From assembly GCA_900472295.1 (NCBI GenBank), contig UCIA01000019.1, positions 1 to 64,000 on the forward strand: a stretch of DNA of 64,000 nt, in the 5' to 3' direction. The DNA comes from Hyphomicrobiales bacterium (GTDB lineage: Bacteria > Pseudomonadota > Alphaproteobacteria > Rhizobiales > Rhizobiaceae). Position 1 is the stretch's first letter; each line of letters starts with the position of its first letter. Below the pieces are notes generated by a model. It did no database searches. It saw only the letters and a list, made by a program, of their open reading frames with translations, and was not told the DNA's origin. The translations under genes were made by a program, and so were the position numbers. Shown in pieces: positions 39,867-50,581 of the stretch.

Positions 39867-41261
39867 ATGGCCGGTTTTTTCAAGAAGATATTTTCGTTCG
39901 GCAAGAAGGAAGTCGTCGAGGACAAGATCGACGAAACCGCCCCGCTGCCGCCGATCAAATGGGAAGCGCTGGAAGCGCTGAAGCCGGCGGCCGAGCCAGT
40001 CGTTCCGGAATTCTTGAAGCGCGAGGAGCCAGAGGCGCCAGCGCCCCACCCTCCCCTCGATGGGGAGGGTCGACGCGAAGCGGCGGGGTGGGGTGATGGC
40101 GCCGGCGCCGGTCACCCCCACCCCCGAGCTGCGCTCGGGACCTCCCCCATTGAGGGGGAGGTAAAGCGCACGCCGGTCGAAGCTGTACCCGCGCCGGTTG
40201 AAGCCAAGCCCATCGTTGGCGAGATAGCGCCCGCGCCAGCCTCGCAGCCTTCGCCTGAGCCAAAACCAGCTCCCGGCAAGGTGACCGTCACCAAGAAGGT
40301 CGAGCAGAAGGCCGAGCCGGTCAAAGCCCCCGAACCAGCGCCGCGGCGCTCCTGGTTCCAGCGCATGCGCGACGGGCTGGCCCGCTCGTCGAAAGAACTC
40401 ACCGGCAACATCGCCGGCGTCTTCACCAAGCGAAAGCTCGACGAGGAGACCCTGCAGGATTTGGAGGACGTGCTGATCCGCGCCGATCTCGGCATGGAAA
40501 CGGCCTTGCGCGTCACCGATGCGCTCGCTGCCAGCCGTTACGGCAAGGATGTCTCCGACACGGATGTCCGCACCATCATGGCGGCCGAGGTGGAGAAGGT
40601 GCTGACCCATGTCGCCATGCCGCTGGAGCTCGACCTCTCGCACAAGCCGCATGTCATCCTGGTGGTCGGCGTCAACGGCACCGGCAAGACCACGACCATC
40701 GGCAAGCTGGCGGCGAAACTGACCGATGGCGGCCTGTCTGTGATGCTTGCTGCCGGCGACACCTTCCGCGCCGCCGCGATCGAGCAGCTGAAAATCTGGG
40801 GCGAACGGACGAAATCGCCGGTCATCGCCTCCAAGATCGGCGCCGATGCGGCAGGCCTTGCCTATGATGCCTTCGAGCGAGCGAAAGAGGCCGGCTCGGA
40901 TGTGCTGATCATCGACACCGCCGGCCGGCTGCAGAACAAGACCGAGCTGATGGCGGAGCTGGAAAAGATCGTGCGTGTGCTGGGCAAACTCGATCCCGAA
41001 GCGCCGCACACCGTGCTGCAGACGGTCGACGCCACCACCGGCCAGAATGCGCTCAACCAGGTCGAGATCTTCCGCAACATCGCCGGCGTCAACGGTCTGG
41101 TGATGACCAAGCTGGACGGCACGGCGCGCGGCGGTATTCTGGTGGCGATCGCGGCAAAGCACAAACTACCGGTCTATTTCATCGGCGTCGGCGAACAGGT
41201 CGACGACCTCGAACCATTCTCAGCCAGCGAATTCGCCAGGGCGATCGCGGGCGTAGCGTAA
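39867..41261 (+). CDS. ftsY: Signal recognition particle receptor FtsY, with repeat-derived insert
   Basis: FtsY (464 aa) is the SRP receptor GTPase that brings ribosomes to the inner membrane. The NG domain is complete: helical N part with GNIAGVFTKRKLDEETLQDL near 172-192, P-loop GVNGTGKTTTIGKL near 268, DTAGR near 350, and TKLDGTARGGI near 413-423. The N-terminal A region is unusual: about residues 60-100 are translated from a family B palindromic repeat (40045-40164), giving Gly/His/Pro-rich sequence. The A region is known to be variable, so function is probably kept. Confidence 0.97.
   Translation: MAGFFKKIFSFGKKEVVEDKIDETAPLPPIKWEALEALKPAAEPVVPEFLKREEPEAPAPHPPLDGEGRREAAGWGDGAGAGHPHPRAALGTSPIEGEVKRTPVEAVPAPVEAKPIVGEIAPAPASQPSPEPKPAPGKVTVTKKVEQKAEPVKAPEPAPRRSWFQRMRDGLARSSKELTGNIAGVFTKRKLDEETLQDLEDVLIRADLGMETALRVTDALAASRYGKDVSDTDVRTIMAAEVEKVLTHVAMPLELDLSHKPHVILVVGVNGTGKTTTIGKLAAKLTDGGLSVMLAAGDTFRAAAIEQLKIWGERTKSPVIASKIGADAAGLAYDAFERAKEAGSDVLIIDTAGRLQNKTELMAELEKIVRVLGKLDPEAPHTVLQTVDATTGQNALNQVEIFRNIAGVNGLVMTKLDGTARGGILVAIAAKHKLPVYFIGVGEQVDDLEPFSASEFARAIAGVA
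40045..40164. repeat. Palindromic repeat, family B, copy 2, inside ftsY
   Basis: Outer arms CCCTCCCCTCGATGGGGAGG and ACCTCCCCCATTGAGGGGGA, and inner arms GGGGTGGGG and CCCCCACCCC, repeat the layout of the element at 10971-11125. The reading frame stays open across the whole element, so it is translated in FtsY. Its length, about 120 bases, keeps the downstream NG domain in frame. Confidence 0.85.
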
Positions 41262-41322
41262 CAGGCAATGATCCCGAAGAGCTGCCGGCTTTTTGGACAA
41301 GATCATGCGTCAGAAGGAAGTC

Positions 41323-41988
41323 ATGAACCCACCCATCCTCGAACGCGACCCGTCCGATCCTCGCCGTAAGGCCCTGAATCCGGGCCTGAAGGTTTTGCTC
41401 GAACTCGGACCCGGCCTGGTGTTCTTCTTCACCACCATTCGCGGCGCCTGGCTGACCGAAAAGTTTCCGATCCTCACCCATATCGGCGAGCCGATCCTGA
41501 TCGCGACGGCCTTTTTCATGGTGGCGACGGCCCTGTCCCTCGCCGTCTCGTGGATCCTGACGCGCAGCTGGCCGATCATGCCGCTGGTCTCGGCCGTCGT
41601 CGTTTTTGTGTTCGGCGCGCTGGCGCTTTATTTGCAAGACAAGACCTTCGCTTTCATGAAGCCGACCATCATCAACACCTTGTTTGGCGCGACGCTGCTT
41701 GGCGGGCTGGCATTTGGCAGGTCATTGCTCGGCTATGTCTTCGATTCTGCCTTTCAGCTCGATGCCGAAGGCTGGCGCAAACTCACCTTCCGCTGGGGAC
41801 TGTTCTTTCTCGTCCTGGCGGTAATGAACGAAGTGATGTGGCGCAATTTTTCCGAGGCGACCTGGCTCTATTACAAGGTCTGGGGCACGATCCCGCTCAC
41901 GCTGGCCTTCACCATCAGCCAGATGCCGCTGATCCTGCGCCATTCGCTCGAGGAAAAGACCGCGAAAGAAGAGCAGGCCGGCAAATAG
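41323..41988 (+). CDS. yciB: YciB-like inner membrane septation protein
   Basis: A 221-aa membrane protein with about five to six helices, starting with a polar tail and then [19 protein letters not shown]. Family landmarks are [17 protein letters not shown] and the C-terminal [20 protein letters not shown] near 155-175. YciB (also called IspZ or septation protein A) affects envelope and septum formation. The ATG at 41323 has AAGGA five bases upstream; Met codons at 41293 and 41305 would give slightly longer forms. It follows ftsY. Confidence 0.9.
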   Translation: MNPPILERDPSDPRRKALNPGLKVLLELGPGLVFFFTTIRGAWLTEKFPILTHIGEPILIATAFFMVATALSLAVSWILTRSWPIMPLVSAVVVFVFGALALYLQDKTFAFMKPTIINTLFGATLLGGLAFGRSLLGYVFDSAFQLDAEGWRKLTFRWGLFFLVLAVMNEVMWRNFSEATWLYYKVWGTIPLTLAFTISQMPLILRHSLEEKTAKEEQAGK

Positions 41989-42032
41989 AGCAATTCCGGG
42001 AAGGTCGAGGAGCGGTTTTCCCAAAGGAATTG
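41987..42032. repeat. Short palindromic repeat, family E, copy 3
   Basis: GAGCAATTCCGGGAAGG at the left and CCCAAAGGAATTG at the right form an imperfect inverted pair around AGCGGTTTT. The form matches 6258-6312. It covers the stop region of yciB. Confidence 0.55.
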
Positions 42033-42054
42033 AGTTGGAACAGGAGGAGACGGG

Positions 42055-42675
42055 ATGGAATTCGTCACCACAAGCGACGAGTTGAGGACGATCTACAAGA
42101 CGCCGCGGCCGACCGACGCCTCGATGCGCAAGGAGCTCCGGGCGCTCGACGGCCACTGCCGCTCCTTTATCGGCAAGAGCCCCTTCGTGCTGATCGGTTC
42201 TTCCGACGGCGCCGGCAATTCCGACGTGACGCCCCGAGGCGACAAACCCGGCTTCGCCCTTATCCTCGACGACAAAACCATCGCCATCCCCGACCGGCCC
42301 GGCAACAACCGGCTGGACACGCTGGAAAACATCCTGCTCAACCCTTCTGTCGGGTTGCTGTTCCTCATCCCCGGCATGAACGAGACGCTGCGCATCAATG
42401 GCGACGCCCGCATCACCGTCGATGATGGGCTGCGCGAGCGCCTCGCCGTCGACGGCAAGCTACCGCAAAGCATCGTCGTGGTCAGCGTCAAGGCCGCCTA
42501 CATGCACTGCGCCAAGGCATTCATGCGCTCCGATCTGTGGAAGCCGGACAGCTGGTACGACCGCGCGACACTGCCGACGCTGGGGAAGATCCTGTCCGAC
42601 CAGATGGCCCATGCCGAAACGGTCGACGACTTCGACCGCTCACTGGACGACGCCTACAGCAAGACCATGTGGTAG
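42055..42675 (+). CDS. Pyridoxamine 5'-phosphate oxidase-like FMN protein
   Basis: A 206-aa protein of the split-barrel flavin-binding fold. Landmarks are FVLIGSSDGAGNSDVTPRGDKPGF near residues 43-66 and IAIPDRPGNNRLDTLENILLNPSVGLLF near 75-103, typical of the MSMEG_1061-like subgroup of the family. It may bind FMN or F420-type cofactors and reduce small molecules; the substrate is unknown. AGGAGG stands 11 bases before the ATG. An FMN reductase gene follows, so the two may share flavin chemistry. Confidence 0.85.
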   Translation: MEFVTTSDELRTIYKTPRPTDASMRKELRALDGHCRSFIGKSPFVLIGSSDGAGNSDVTPRGDKPGFALILDDKTIAIPDRPGNNRLDTLENILLNPSVGLLFLIPGMNETLRINGDARITVDDGLRERLAVDGKLPQSIVVVSVKAAYMHCAKAFMRSDLWKPDSWYDRATLPTLGKILSDQMAHAETVDDFDRSLDDAYSKTMW

Positions 42676-42722
42676 ATTTCGGGCACGATTCGTCCATCCG
42701 AGTCCCTTGCCCGGTTTTCCCC

Positions 42723-43256
42723 GTGATCGACATCCTCGCCATTTCCGGCAGCCTGCGCGCCGCCTCGACCAATTCGGCGCTGCTTGCTTCTGTCGCGCGC
42801 AACGCCCCGCCCGGATGCACCATCAGCATCTATGACGGGCTTGGCCGGCTGCCGATCTTCAATCCGGACGACGAAGGCGAGCACACGCCACCGGAGGCAT
42901 CAAGGCTGATCGAGGCCGTCACCAGCGCCGACGGCATCATCGTCTCCTGTCCGGAATATGCGCATGGCGTGCCCGGCGGCATGAAGAACGCGCTCGACTG
43001 GCTGGTCTCGCGCGACGCCGCCGTCGGCAAGCCGGCCATGCTGGTGCACGCCTCGCCCCGCTCGCTCTACGCCCGCGCCGCACTGGCCGAGATCATGCGC
43101 ACGATGTCGTTTGCGCTGTATGAGGACGCGTTGCTGGAGATTGCCTTGCTGGGCAAGAAGCCGCCGGAGGTGGAGGCGATCCTGGCGGGACCGGAGAATG
43201 TGCTGGCGATGCGGGAAGCCGTGCAAGCCTTCGTGGGGTTTATTCAGGCGCGTTGA
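42723..43256 (+). CDS. NADPH-dependent FMN reductase
   Basis: A 177-aa flavodoxin-like protein. The phosphate-binding loop is ISGSLRAASTNSALL near residues 6-20 and the flavin-ring loop is CPEYAHGVPGGMKNALDWLV near 80-100. It probably reduces FMN or quinones with NADPH. The start is a GTG at 42723, placed exactly before the first beta strand (IDILAISGS); no strong ribosome site is seen. A family C repeat follows the stop. Confidence 0.87.
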   Translation: MIDILAISGSLRAASTNSALLASVARNAPPGCTISIYDGLGRLPIFNPDDEGEHTPPEASRLIEAVTSADGIIVSCPEYAHGVPGGMKNALDWLVSRDAAVGKPAMLVHASPRSLYARAALAEIMRTMSFALYEDALLEIALLGKKPPEVEAILAGPENVLAMREAVQAFVGFIQAR

Positions 43257-43279
43257 TGCTAAGCTGTGGCCAAACGCGC

Positions 43280-43341
43280 GTTCGTCATCCTAGGGTCTCC
43301 GCGACGTCGCTTCGCGACTGCGTCGCCCTAGGATGACGAAG
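43280..43341. repeat. Inverted repeat element, family C, copy 2 (short form)
   Basis: TTCGTCATCCTAGGG and CCCTAGGATGACGAA are exact inverted copies around a 32-base loop that is itself partly palindromic (GTCGCTTCGCGAC). It lies between two convergent genes and could act as a bidirectional terminator-like hairpin. Confidence 0.85.
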
Positions 43342-43403
43342 GAAAAGGGCTACGCCTAACCCTCTCACCATCAAAGGCTGCCAGACAAGGGCTTCCAGCA
43401 ACC

Positions 43404-44324
43404 TCAAAAGGTCTTGGCGCCGTTCACCATCAGTCGCACCATATAGAGCGACGTCGTGCCGGCGATGTAGAGGCAGTTCAGCTTGTTGCCGCCGAACACG
43501 CAATTGGCGGTGACTTCCGGCACCCTGACCTTGCCGATCAGCGTGCCGTCGGGATCGTAGCAATGGATGCCGTCGGCGGCACTGGTCCAGATGCGGCCGG
43601 CCTCGTCGAGCCGGAAGCCGTCGAACAGGCCGGCCGTGCAGTCGGCGAACACCTTGCCGCCCGAGACCTTCTTGCCGTGCTTGCCGACGTTGAAGACCCG
43701 CATATGCGCGGGATTTTGCGCGCCATGCGTGCGGCCGGTATCGACGACATAGAGCTGGCTTTCGTCGAGCGAGAAGGCGAGGCCGTTAGGCCGCACCATG
43801 TCGGTAATGACGGCCTCGACCTCGCCTGTATCAGGGTCGACCCGATAGACATGGCAGGCGCCGATCTCGCTTTCGGCCTTGTCGCCCTCATAGTCGGTGT
43901 CGATGCCGTAGGAAGGATCGGTGAACCAGATCGAGCCGTCGGATTTCACCACCGCGTCGTTGGGCGAATTCAGCCGCTTGCCTTTCCATTTGGCCGCGAT
44001 GGTGGTGACCGTGCCGTCATGCTCGGTGCGGCTGACGCGGCGGCCGGAATGCTCGCAAGAAACCAGCCGACCCTGCCGGTCGACGGTGTTGCCGTTGGAA
44101 TTGCCGGAAGGCTGGCGGAACACGCTGACGCTGCCGTCGGTCTCGTCGTAGCGCATCATGCGATTGTTGGGGATGTCGGACCAGATGACATAGCGGCCAG
44201 CGGCGAACCAGGCCGGACCTTCCGCCCACTGGCAGCCGGTAAACAGCTTTTCCACCCGGGCATTGCCATTGAACAGCCGCGCGAAACGCGGGTCGAGAAC
44301 TTCGTAATAATCTGCAGCCGCCAT
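43404..44324 (-). CDS. SMP-30/gluconolactonase-family protein
   Basis: A 306-aa six-bladed beta-propeller of the SMP-30 family, which hydrolyses sugar lactones with a divalent metal. The metal Glu is in QWAEGPAWF near residue 35. LNSPNDAVVKSDGSIWFTDP near 125-145 and VRPNGLAFSLDES near 183-195 hold further ligands. The start at 44324 has CCGGAGGAAAAGC upstream, an ideal ribosome site. The sugar substrate is unknown. Confidence 0.92.
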   Translation of the reverse strand: MAAADYYEVLDPRFARLFNGNARVEKLFTGCQWAEGPAWFAAGRYVIWSDIPNNRMMRYDETDGSVSVFRQPSGNSNGNTVDRQGRLVSCEHSGRRVSRTEHDGTVTTIAAKWKGKRLNSPNDAVVKSDGSIWFTDPSYGIDTDYEGDKAESEIGACHVYRVDPDTGEVEAVITDMVRPNGLAFSLDESQLYVVDTGRTHGAQNPAHMRVFNVGKHGKKVSGGKVFADCTAGLFDGFRLDEAGRIWTSAADGIHCYDPDGTLIGKVRVPEVTANCVFGGNKLNCLYIAGTTSLYMVRLMVNGAKTF

Positions 44325-44596
44325 GCTTTTCCTCCGGACAATAGGCAGCGGGATCAAGCCAGCCCATGCGACCGAAGGCAATGTGCGTACGCACAGTGCG
44401 ATACAAAAAGGCAGTCAGGACAGCTTGCGTGCAAGGCCTGCCCATTATGTTAGCGACTCATTAACTGGCTATGCGCTCCGCGCAATGGTGCATTGCAACA
44501 TCTTCTTTTTGCATCGCACCATTACTATGTCATGTTGCGAACGACCAAGGGAGGAACAAATTCACCGCTGATATGCGGCATGAAAGGACCCTTGCT

Positions 44597-44761
44597 ATGG
44601 CTTTTGATCTCTTCTCCCGCGCACGTGCCTCGATGGCCAAGCGCAAGCACTACAACCGCCTCGTCTCGGAAATCGAAAACCTGACGAGCCGCGATCTGGC
44701 CGATCTGCGCGCCGACCGCTCGGAAATGCTCTACCAGATCCACAAGCAGATCTACGGCTGA
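44597..44761 (+). CDS. DUF1127-family small protein
   Basis: A 54-aa Arg/Lys-rich protein. The C-terminal half reads LTSRDLADLRADRSEM, the DUF1127 signature of small rhizobial proteins, some of which act in RNA turnover and in phosphate and carbon metabolism. AAAGGA stands nine bases ahead of the ATG. The 270 bases upstream are AT-richer than average and probably carry its promoter. Confidence 0.85.
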   Translation: MAFDLFSRARASMAKRKHYNRLVSEIENLTSRDLADLRADRSEMLYQIHKQIYG

Positions 44762-44782
44762 TCGTTTAGACGGTGGTGGGGC

Positions 44783-44936
44783 ACTGCCCCCTCACCCGGA
44801 TTGCCAAAACGAATTGCAACAGCAATTCGGGCAATCCGACCTCTCCCCAAGGGGAGAGGAGCGAGCAAGCGCCGATGTCTCCCTCTTCTCCCCCATGGGG
44901 AGAAGAGGGCCGCGTAGCGGCCGGATGAGGGGGCCT
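44783..44936. repeat. Compound palindromic repeat, family D
   Basis: The ends GCCCCCTCACCCGG and CCGGATGAGGGGGC are inverted copies. Inside are nested hairpins: CGAATTGC/GCAATTCG, CTCTCCCCAAGGGGAGAG, CTCTTCTCCCCCATGGGGAGAAGAG and GGCCGCGTAGCGGCC. It lies between the DUF1127 gene and ccmG, where it could end transcription from both sides. Confidence 0.8.
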
Positions 44937-44947
44937 GGCGCCGTCGC

Positions 44948-45529
44948 CTAACCCGGCGCCGCAATCGCCTTTTCTATCTGTGGCAACAACAGATCCGTCG
45001 CTGACTCCCCCGTCAGCGGCCCGACATGCTTGTAGGCGATCTTGCCGTCCTTGCCGATGACGAAGGTTTCCGGCACGCCGTAGACACCCCAGTCGATGGC
45101 CGTGCGGCCCGCCTCGTCGACGCCAATGGCCTGGAACGGATTGCCGAGATCGCCGAGAAACCGGCGCGCATTTTCCGGCTTGTCCTTGTAGTTCAACGCG
45201 GCAAGCGTGAAGCGCTTGTCCTGTGACAGCGCCAGCAGCACCGGATGCTCTTCCCGGCACGGCGCGCACCATGATGCAAAGACATTGACCAGCGTCACCT
45301 TGCCGGCGAAGGCCTTGGAGTCGAGGCCAGGCAGGTTTGAGCCTTCCAGAGCCGGCAGATTGGTTTGCGGCGCCGGCAGGCCGATCAGCGCCGACGGCAC
45401 TGTCGCCTCGTCGCGCCCCGACAAGAGCTGCAACAGGAACAATCCGGCCAGGCCGAGGAAGATCAGCAGCGGCAGCAGCACGATCAGGCGGCGGCGCGGC
45501 GGCGCCGGCGTTTCGCTTTCTATGCTCAT
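44948..45529 (-). CDS. ccmG: Thiol:disulfide interchange protein CcmG/DsbE
   Basis: A 193-aa periplasmic thioredoxin-like protein held by an N-terminal membrane anchor (residues about 15-36). The active site is FASWCAPCREEHP near residues 85-97. GVYGVPETFVIGKDGKIAYKHVGP near 150-173 is the cis-Pro loop region. It keeps the apocytochrome c heme-binding cysteines reduced during maturation. The start overlaps the ccmD stop by four bases. Confidence 0.93.
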   Translation of the reverse strand: MSIESETPAPPRRRLIVLLPLLIFLGLAGLFLLQLLSGRDEATVPSALIGLPAPQTNLPALEGSNLPGLDSKAFAGKVTLVNVFASWCAPCREEHPVLLALSQDKRFTLAALNYKDKPENARRFLGDLGNPFQAIGVDEAGRTAIDWGVYGVPETFVIGKDGKIAYKHVGPLTGESATDLLLPQIEKAIAAPG

Positions 45530-45705
45530 GATTTACCGGTCCCTGAACCGCCCTTGTCCGAACGGCGCCGCACACCGGCGGCTTCCAGTTCGGCGAGCTC
45601 ACGCTTGCGAGCCCGCTGGTCGAGCAGGATCCAGCCGATCAGCCCGGCCAGAACGATCGCCGTGATCCCATAGGCGGCAGTGACATAGAGCGCGTGTGCA
45701 CTCAT
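45526..45705 (-). CDS. ccmD: Heme exporter protein CcmD
   Basis: A 59-aa single-pass membrane protein (helix residues about 5-27, YVTAAYGITAIVLAGLIGWI) followed by a charged tail with RKRELAELEAAGVRRRS. CcmD joins CcmABC to the heme chaperone CcmE. The ATG at 45705 has GGAG about eight bases upstream. It overlaps ccmG. ccmC, which normally lies just before it, is absent. Confidence 0.85.
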   Translation of the reverse strand: MSAHALYVTAAYGITAIVLAGLIGWILLDQRARKRELAELEAAGVRRRSDKGGSGTGKS

Positions 45706-45805
45706 GCGCTTCGCTCCGCTGTCATTTCGCTGTGCTCGATCATTTGCCTTCCCATAGCTTTGCGGCTGCGGCTTCGCAATTGGCCGCCGCGCCGCAGCCG
45801 CCACA

Positions 45806-46471
45806 TCAATCCGTTCCATGCCGCAGCGCCAGCGCCGCCGCCACTGGCCCGAGCACGGCAAGAAACAACGTCAGCGCGGCAAGAATGAGGAAGGGCTGCA
45901 GGAACGGGTCGGGGTCGGCCACCGCGCCATAGCTGGCCGAAACGCCGAAGATCAGCACCGGGATGGTCAGCGGCAGCACCAGCACCGAGATCAGCAGCCC
46001 GCCGCGCGGCAGCGCCACCGCCACCGCCGCGCCGACCGCGCCGATGAAGGTGATGGCCGGCGTGCCGACCAGCAGCGTCAGCGCGGTGGCGCCGATGCCG
46101 AGCGGCTCCATGTTCATGAACAGGCCGAGCAGAGGAGCCGCGACCACCAGCGGCAGCACGCTGCCCGCCCAATGCGCCAGGCATTTCACCAGCACCGTCA
46201 GCGCCAGCATGTGGCGATCATTGCCCAGCACCAGAAGGTCGAGCGAGCCGTCCTCGCGATCGGCCTGGAACAACCGGTCGAGCCCGAGCAGGCAGGCGAG
46301 CAGCGCGCCGATCCACAGGATCGCCGGGCCGATACGGGCCAGCAGTTTCAGGTCGGGGCCAACACCGAAGGGGATGGTGGCGATGACGGCGAGGAAGAAG
46401 ATGACGCCCGTCAGGGCGCCGCCCCCGGCACGGACGGAGAGGCGGATGTCGCGGAGGAAGAGGGCTAGCAT
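45806..46471 (-). CDS. ccmB: Heme exporter membrane protein CcmB
   Basis: A 221-aa membrane protein with six hydrophobic helices, the permease partner of CcmA in cytochrome c biogenesis. Family landmarks are FLRDIRLSVRAGGG at the start, LLGLDRLFQADREDGSLDLLVLG near 65-87 and the C-terminal LPLTIPVLIFGVSA. The ATG at 46471 has no strong ribosome site, and the DNA upstream is a family A repeat, which separates it from ccmA. After the stop there are only 100 bases before ccmD, too short for ccmC. Confidence 0.93.
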   Translation of the reverse strand: MLALFLRDIRLSVRAGGGALTGVIFFLAVIATIPFGVGPDLKLLARIGPAILWIGALLACLLGLDRLFQADREDGSLDLLVLGNDRHMLALTVLVKCLAHWAGSVLPLVVAAPLLGLFMNMEPLGIGATALTLLVGTPAITFIGAVGAAVAVALPRGGLLISVLVLPLTIPVLIFGVSASYGAVADPDPFLQPFLILAALTLFLAVLGPVAAALALRHGTD

Positions 46472-46494
46472 GATGTGAGATGCTCGCGCTTGAG

Positions 46495-46652
46495 CACCCC
46501 CCTCTGGCCTGCCGGCCATCTCCCCCTCAAGGGGGGAGATTGGCAGCTTCGAAGGCGCGACCGTCCTTCAACGGTGGAGATTGGCGAGAGTAATCGTGAC
46601 GGCCGATCTCCCCCCTTGAGGGGGAGATGCCCGGCAGGGCAGAGGGGGGTGC
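46495..46652. repeat. Palindromic intergenic repeat, family A, copy 3, between ccmA and ccmB
   Basis: GCACCCCCCTCTGGCCTGCC at the left and its near inverse GGCAGGGCAGAGGGGGGTGC at the right are the arms. Inner arms CTCCCCCTCAAGGGGGGAG and CTCCCCCCTTGAGGGGGAG match those at 19025-19190. It fills almost all of the gap between two genes that are normally adjacent. Confidence 0.88.
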
Positions 46653-46664
46653 CTCGCACCGGCG

Positions 46665-47267
46665 TCAATTTCCCATCCTCAGTTCCTCAGCCCCATCCAA
46701 TCCCAGCGGCAGGTGCGTCGCCGCGACAACAATCCCGCCCTCCGCGCAATGCCCTGCCATCAGCCCCGCAAACCGCCCTTCCGAAGCCTTGTCCAACCCC
46801 GCCGTCGGCTCATCGAGCAGCCAGATCGGCCTGTGGCTGACCAGCAATTTCGCAATCGCCGCCCGCCTTCTTTGCCCGGTCGACAGATAGCCGAACGGCA
46901 GATGGCCGATGCCGCCAAGCCCGACAGTCTCCAGCGCCTCCTCGACACCCAACCGACCATCGTCATTGAAATCGCGCCAGAAGCGCAGATTCTCCGTCAC
47001 GCTCAGCGCCGTCTTCATCGCATTGAGATGGCCGAGATAGTGGACCGCAGCAGCGATGGTCGGAAACGTCTCGCCGCCGCCCTCGATGCGCACATCGCCT
47101 TCCGCTTTCGGCAGCAGCCCGGCGATGACCCGCAGCAGCGTCGATTTGCCTGATCCGTTCGGCCCGGTGACGACCAGCGCCTGGCCCTTCCCGAGCGCAA
47201 AGCCGATGCCGGAGAAGACCGTCTCGCCGCCGCGTTCGCCGCCCAGATTTTCGGCAATCAGCCGCAT
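46665..47267 (-). CDS. ccmA: Heme exporter ATP-binding protein CcmA
   Basis: A 200-aa ABC ATPase. Walker A is VTGPNGSGKSTLLRVI near residues 33-48, the signature is YLSTGQRRRAAIAKLL near 126-141 and Walker B with the catalytic Glu is PIWLLDEPTAGLD near 146-158. With CcmB and CcmC it drives release of heme-loaded CcmE. The ATG at 47267 begins the fold; longer frames run into the shared promoter region with acnA. Confidence 0.95.
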   Translation of the reverse strand: MRLIAENLGGERGGETVFSGIGFALGKGQALVVTGPNGSGKSTLLRVIAGLLPKAEGDVRIEGGGETFPTIAAAVHYLGHLNAMKTALSVTENLRFWRDFNDDGRLGVEEALETVGLGGIGHLPFGYLSTGQRRRAAIAKLLVSHRPIWLLDEPTAGLDKASEGRFAGLMAGHCAEGGIVVAATHLPLGLDGAEELRMGN

Positions 47268-47333
47268 GCCTGCCCGTCCCGAAAACTTTACCGCGCGATA
47301 GTTGCCGCATCGCACAAATTTGCTCCGCAACTG

Positions 47334-47350
47334 TCTAGAACTATTCCAGA
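47334..47350. promoter_or_regulatory. Candidate Irr-type iron control element between ccmA and acnA
   Basis: TCTAGAA-CTA-TTCCAGA is an inverted repeat with one mismatch. From memory, the Irr iron control element in Rhizobiales is close to TTTAGAA-N3-TTCTAAA; this site agrees at 11 of the 14 defined positions. It lies in the shared upstream region of ccmA (heme handling) and acnA (an iron-sulfur enzyme), both plausible Irr targets. Confidence 0.45.
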
Positions 47351-47552
47351 AAATTCTCTATATGCGGGTCATCCGTGCCAGCGGTCGGCACGGGAACAGA
47401 ATTTGCGCCGAACCAGCGCACGCGCCGCCTTGAACGGCTCGGGTTGCTTGGGAGCGGACAGCGGAAATGGCCGTACCCGCACCTTTGCGCGTGATTGCAT
47501 GCCCATCGGCGTCCGTTCCCTTTCAGGCTGAACAGACAAGGACGGACCGCAC

Positions 47553-50243
<2,691 letters not shown>

Positions 50244-50260
50244 CGGCCAAGGGTTTAGGC

Positions 50261-50310
50261 AGTAGGGATTGGGCAGTAGGGAACTACTGCCTACTGCCTA
50301 CTGCCCTAGT
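50261..50310. repeat. Inverted and tandem GCAGTAGG/CCTACTGC cluster after acnA
   Basis: GCAGTAGG occurs twice, followed by three tandem copies of ACTGCCT-type units on the opposite sense (CTACTGCCTACTGCCTACTGCC), so the region can fold into a long hairpin in several registers. It starts about 20 bases after the acnA stop and may mark its transcript end. No strong T tract follows. Confidence 0.6.
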
Positions 50311-50581
50311 CTTTCCAAAGCATAAGACGGCCCGAACCAAAGTCTCACCCTGCACGATCGCAGTAGAGACCGCACGGACTCAGCAAAGTCTCCCACAAGC
50401 TCTTGCTGCCATGCTCCCGATCGAACCGGGCAGCGAAGTGCTCCGTCGTGTTGCAGCCATACCTACGGTTGCGGGACCAAAAATTTCACCGCAACGTGAC
50501 TTCCCGTTGACTGTCGCTTCTGCCACAAATCTGGACAACCAGAACAAGGCCGGCGTCACCGGCGGGAAAATCGGAACGACC

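Noticed and set aside
45706..45805. Remnant of ccmC between ccmB and ccmD
   Set aside because: Translation in all frames gives Arg-rich sequence without membrane segments or the CcmC tryptophan-rich motif.
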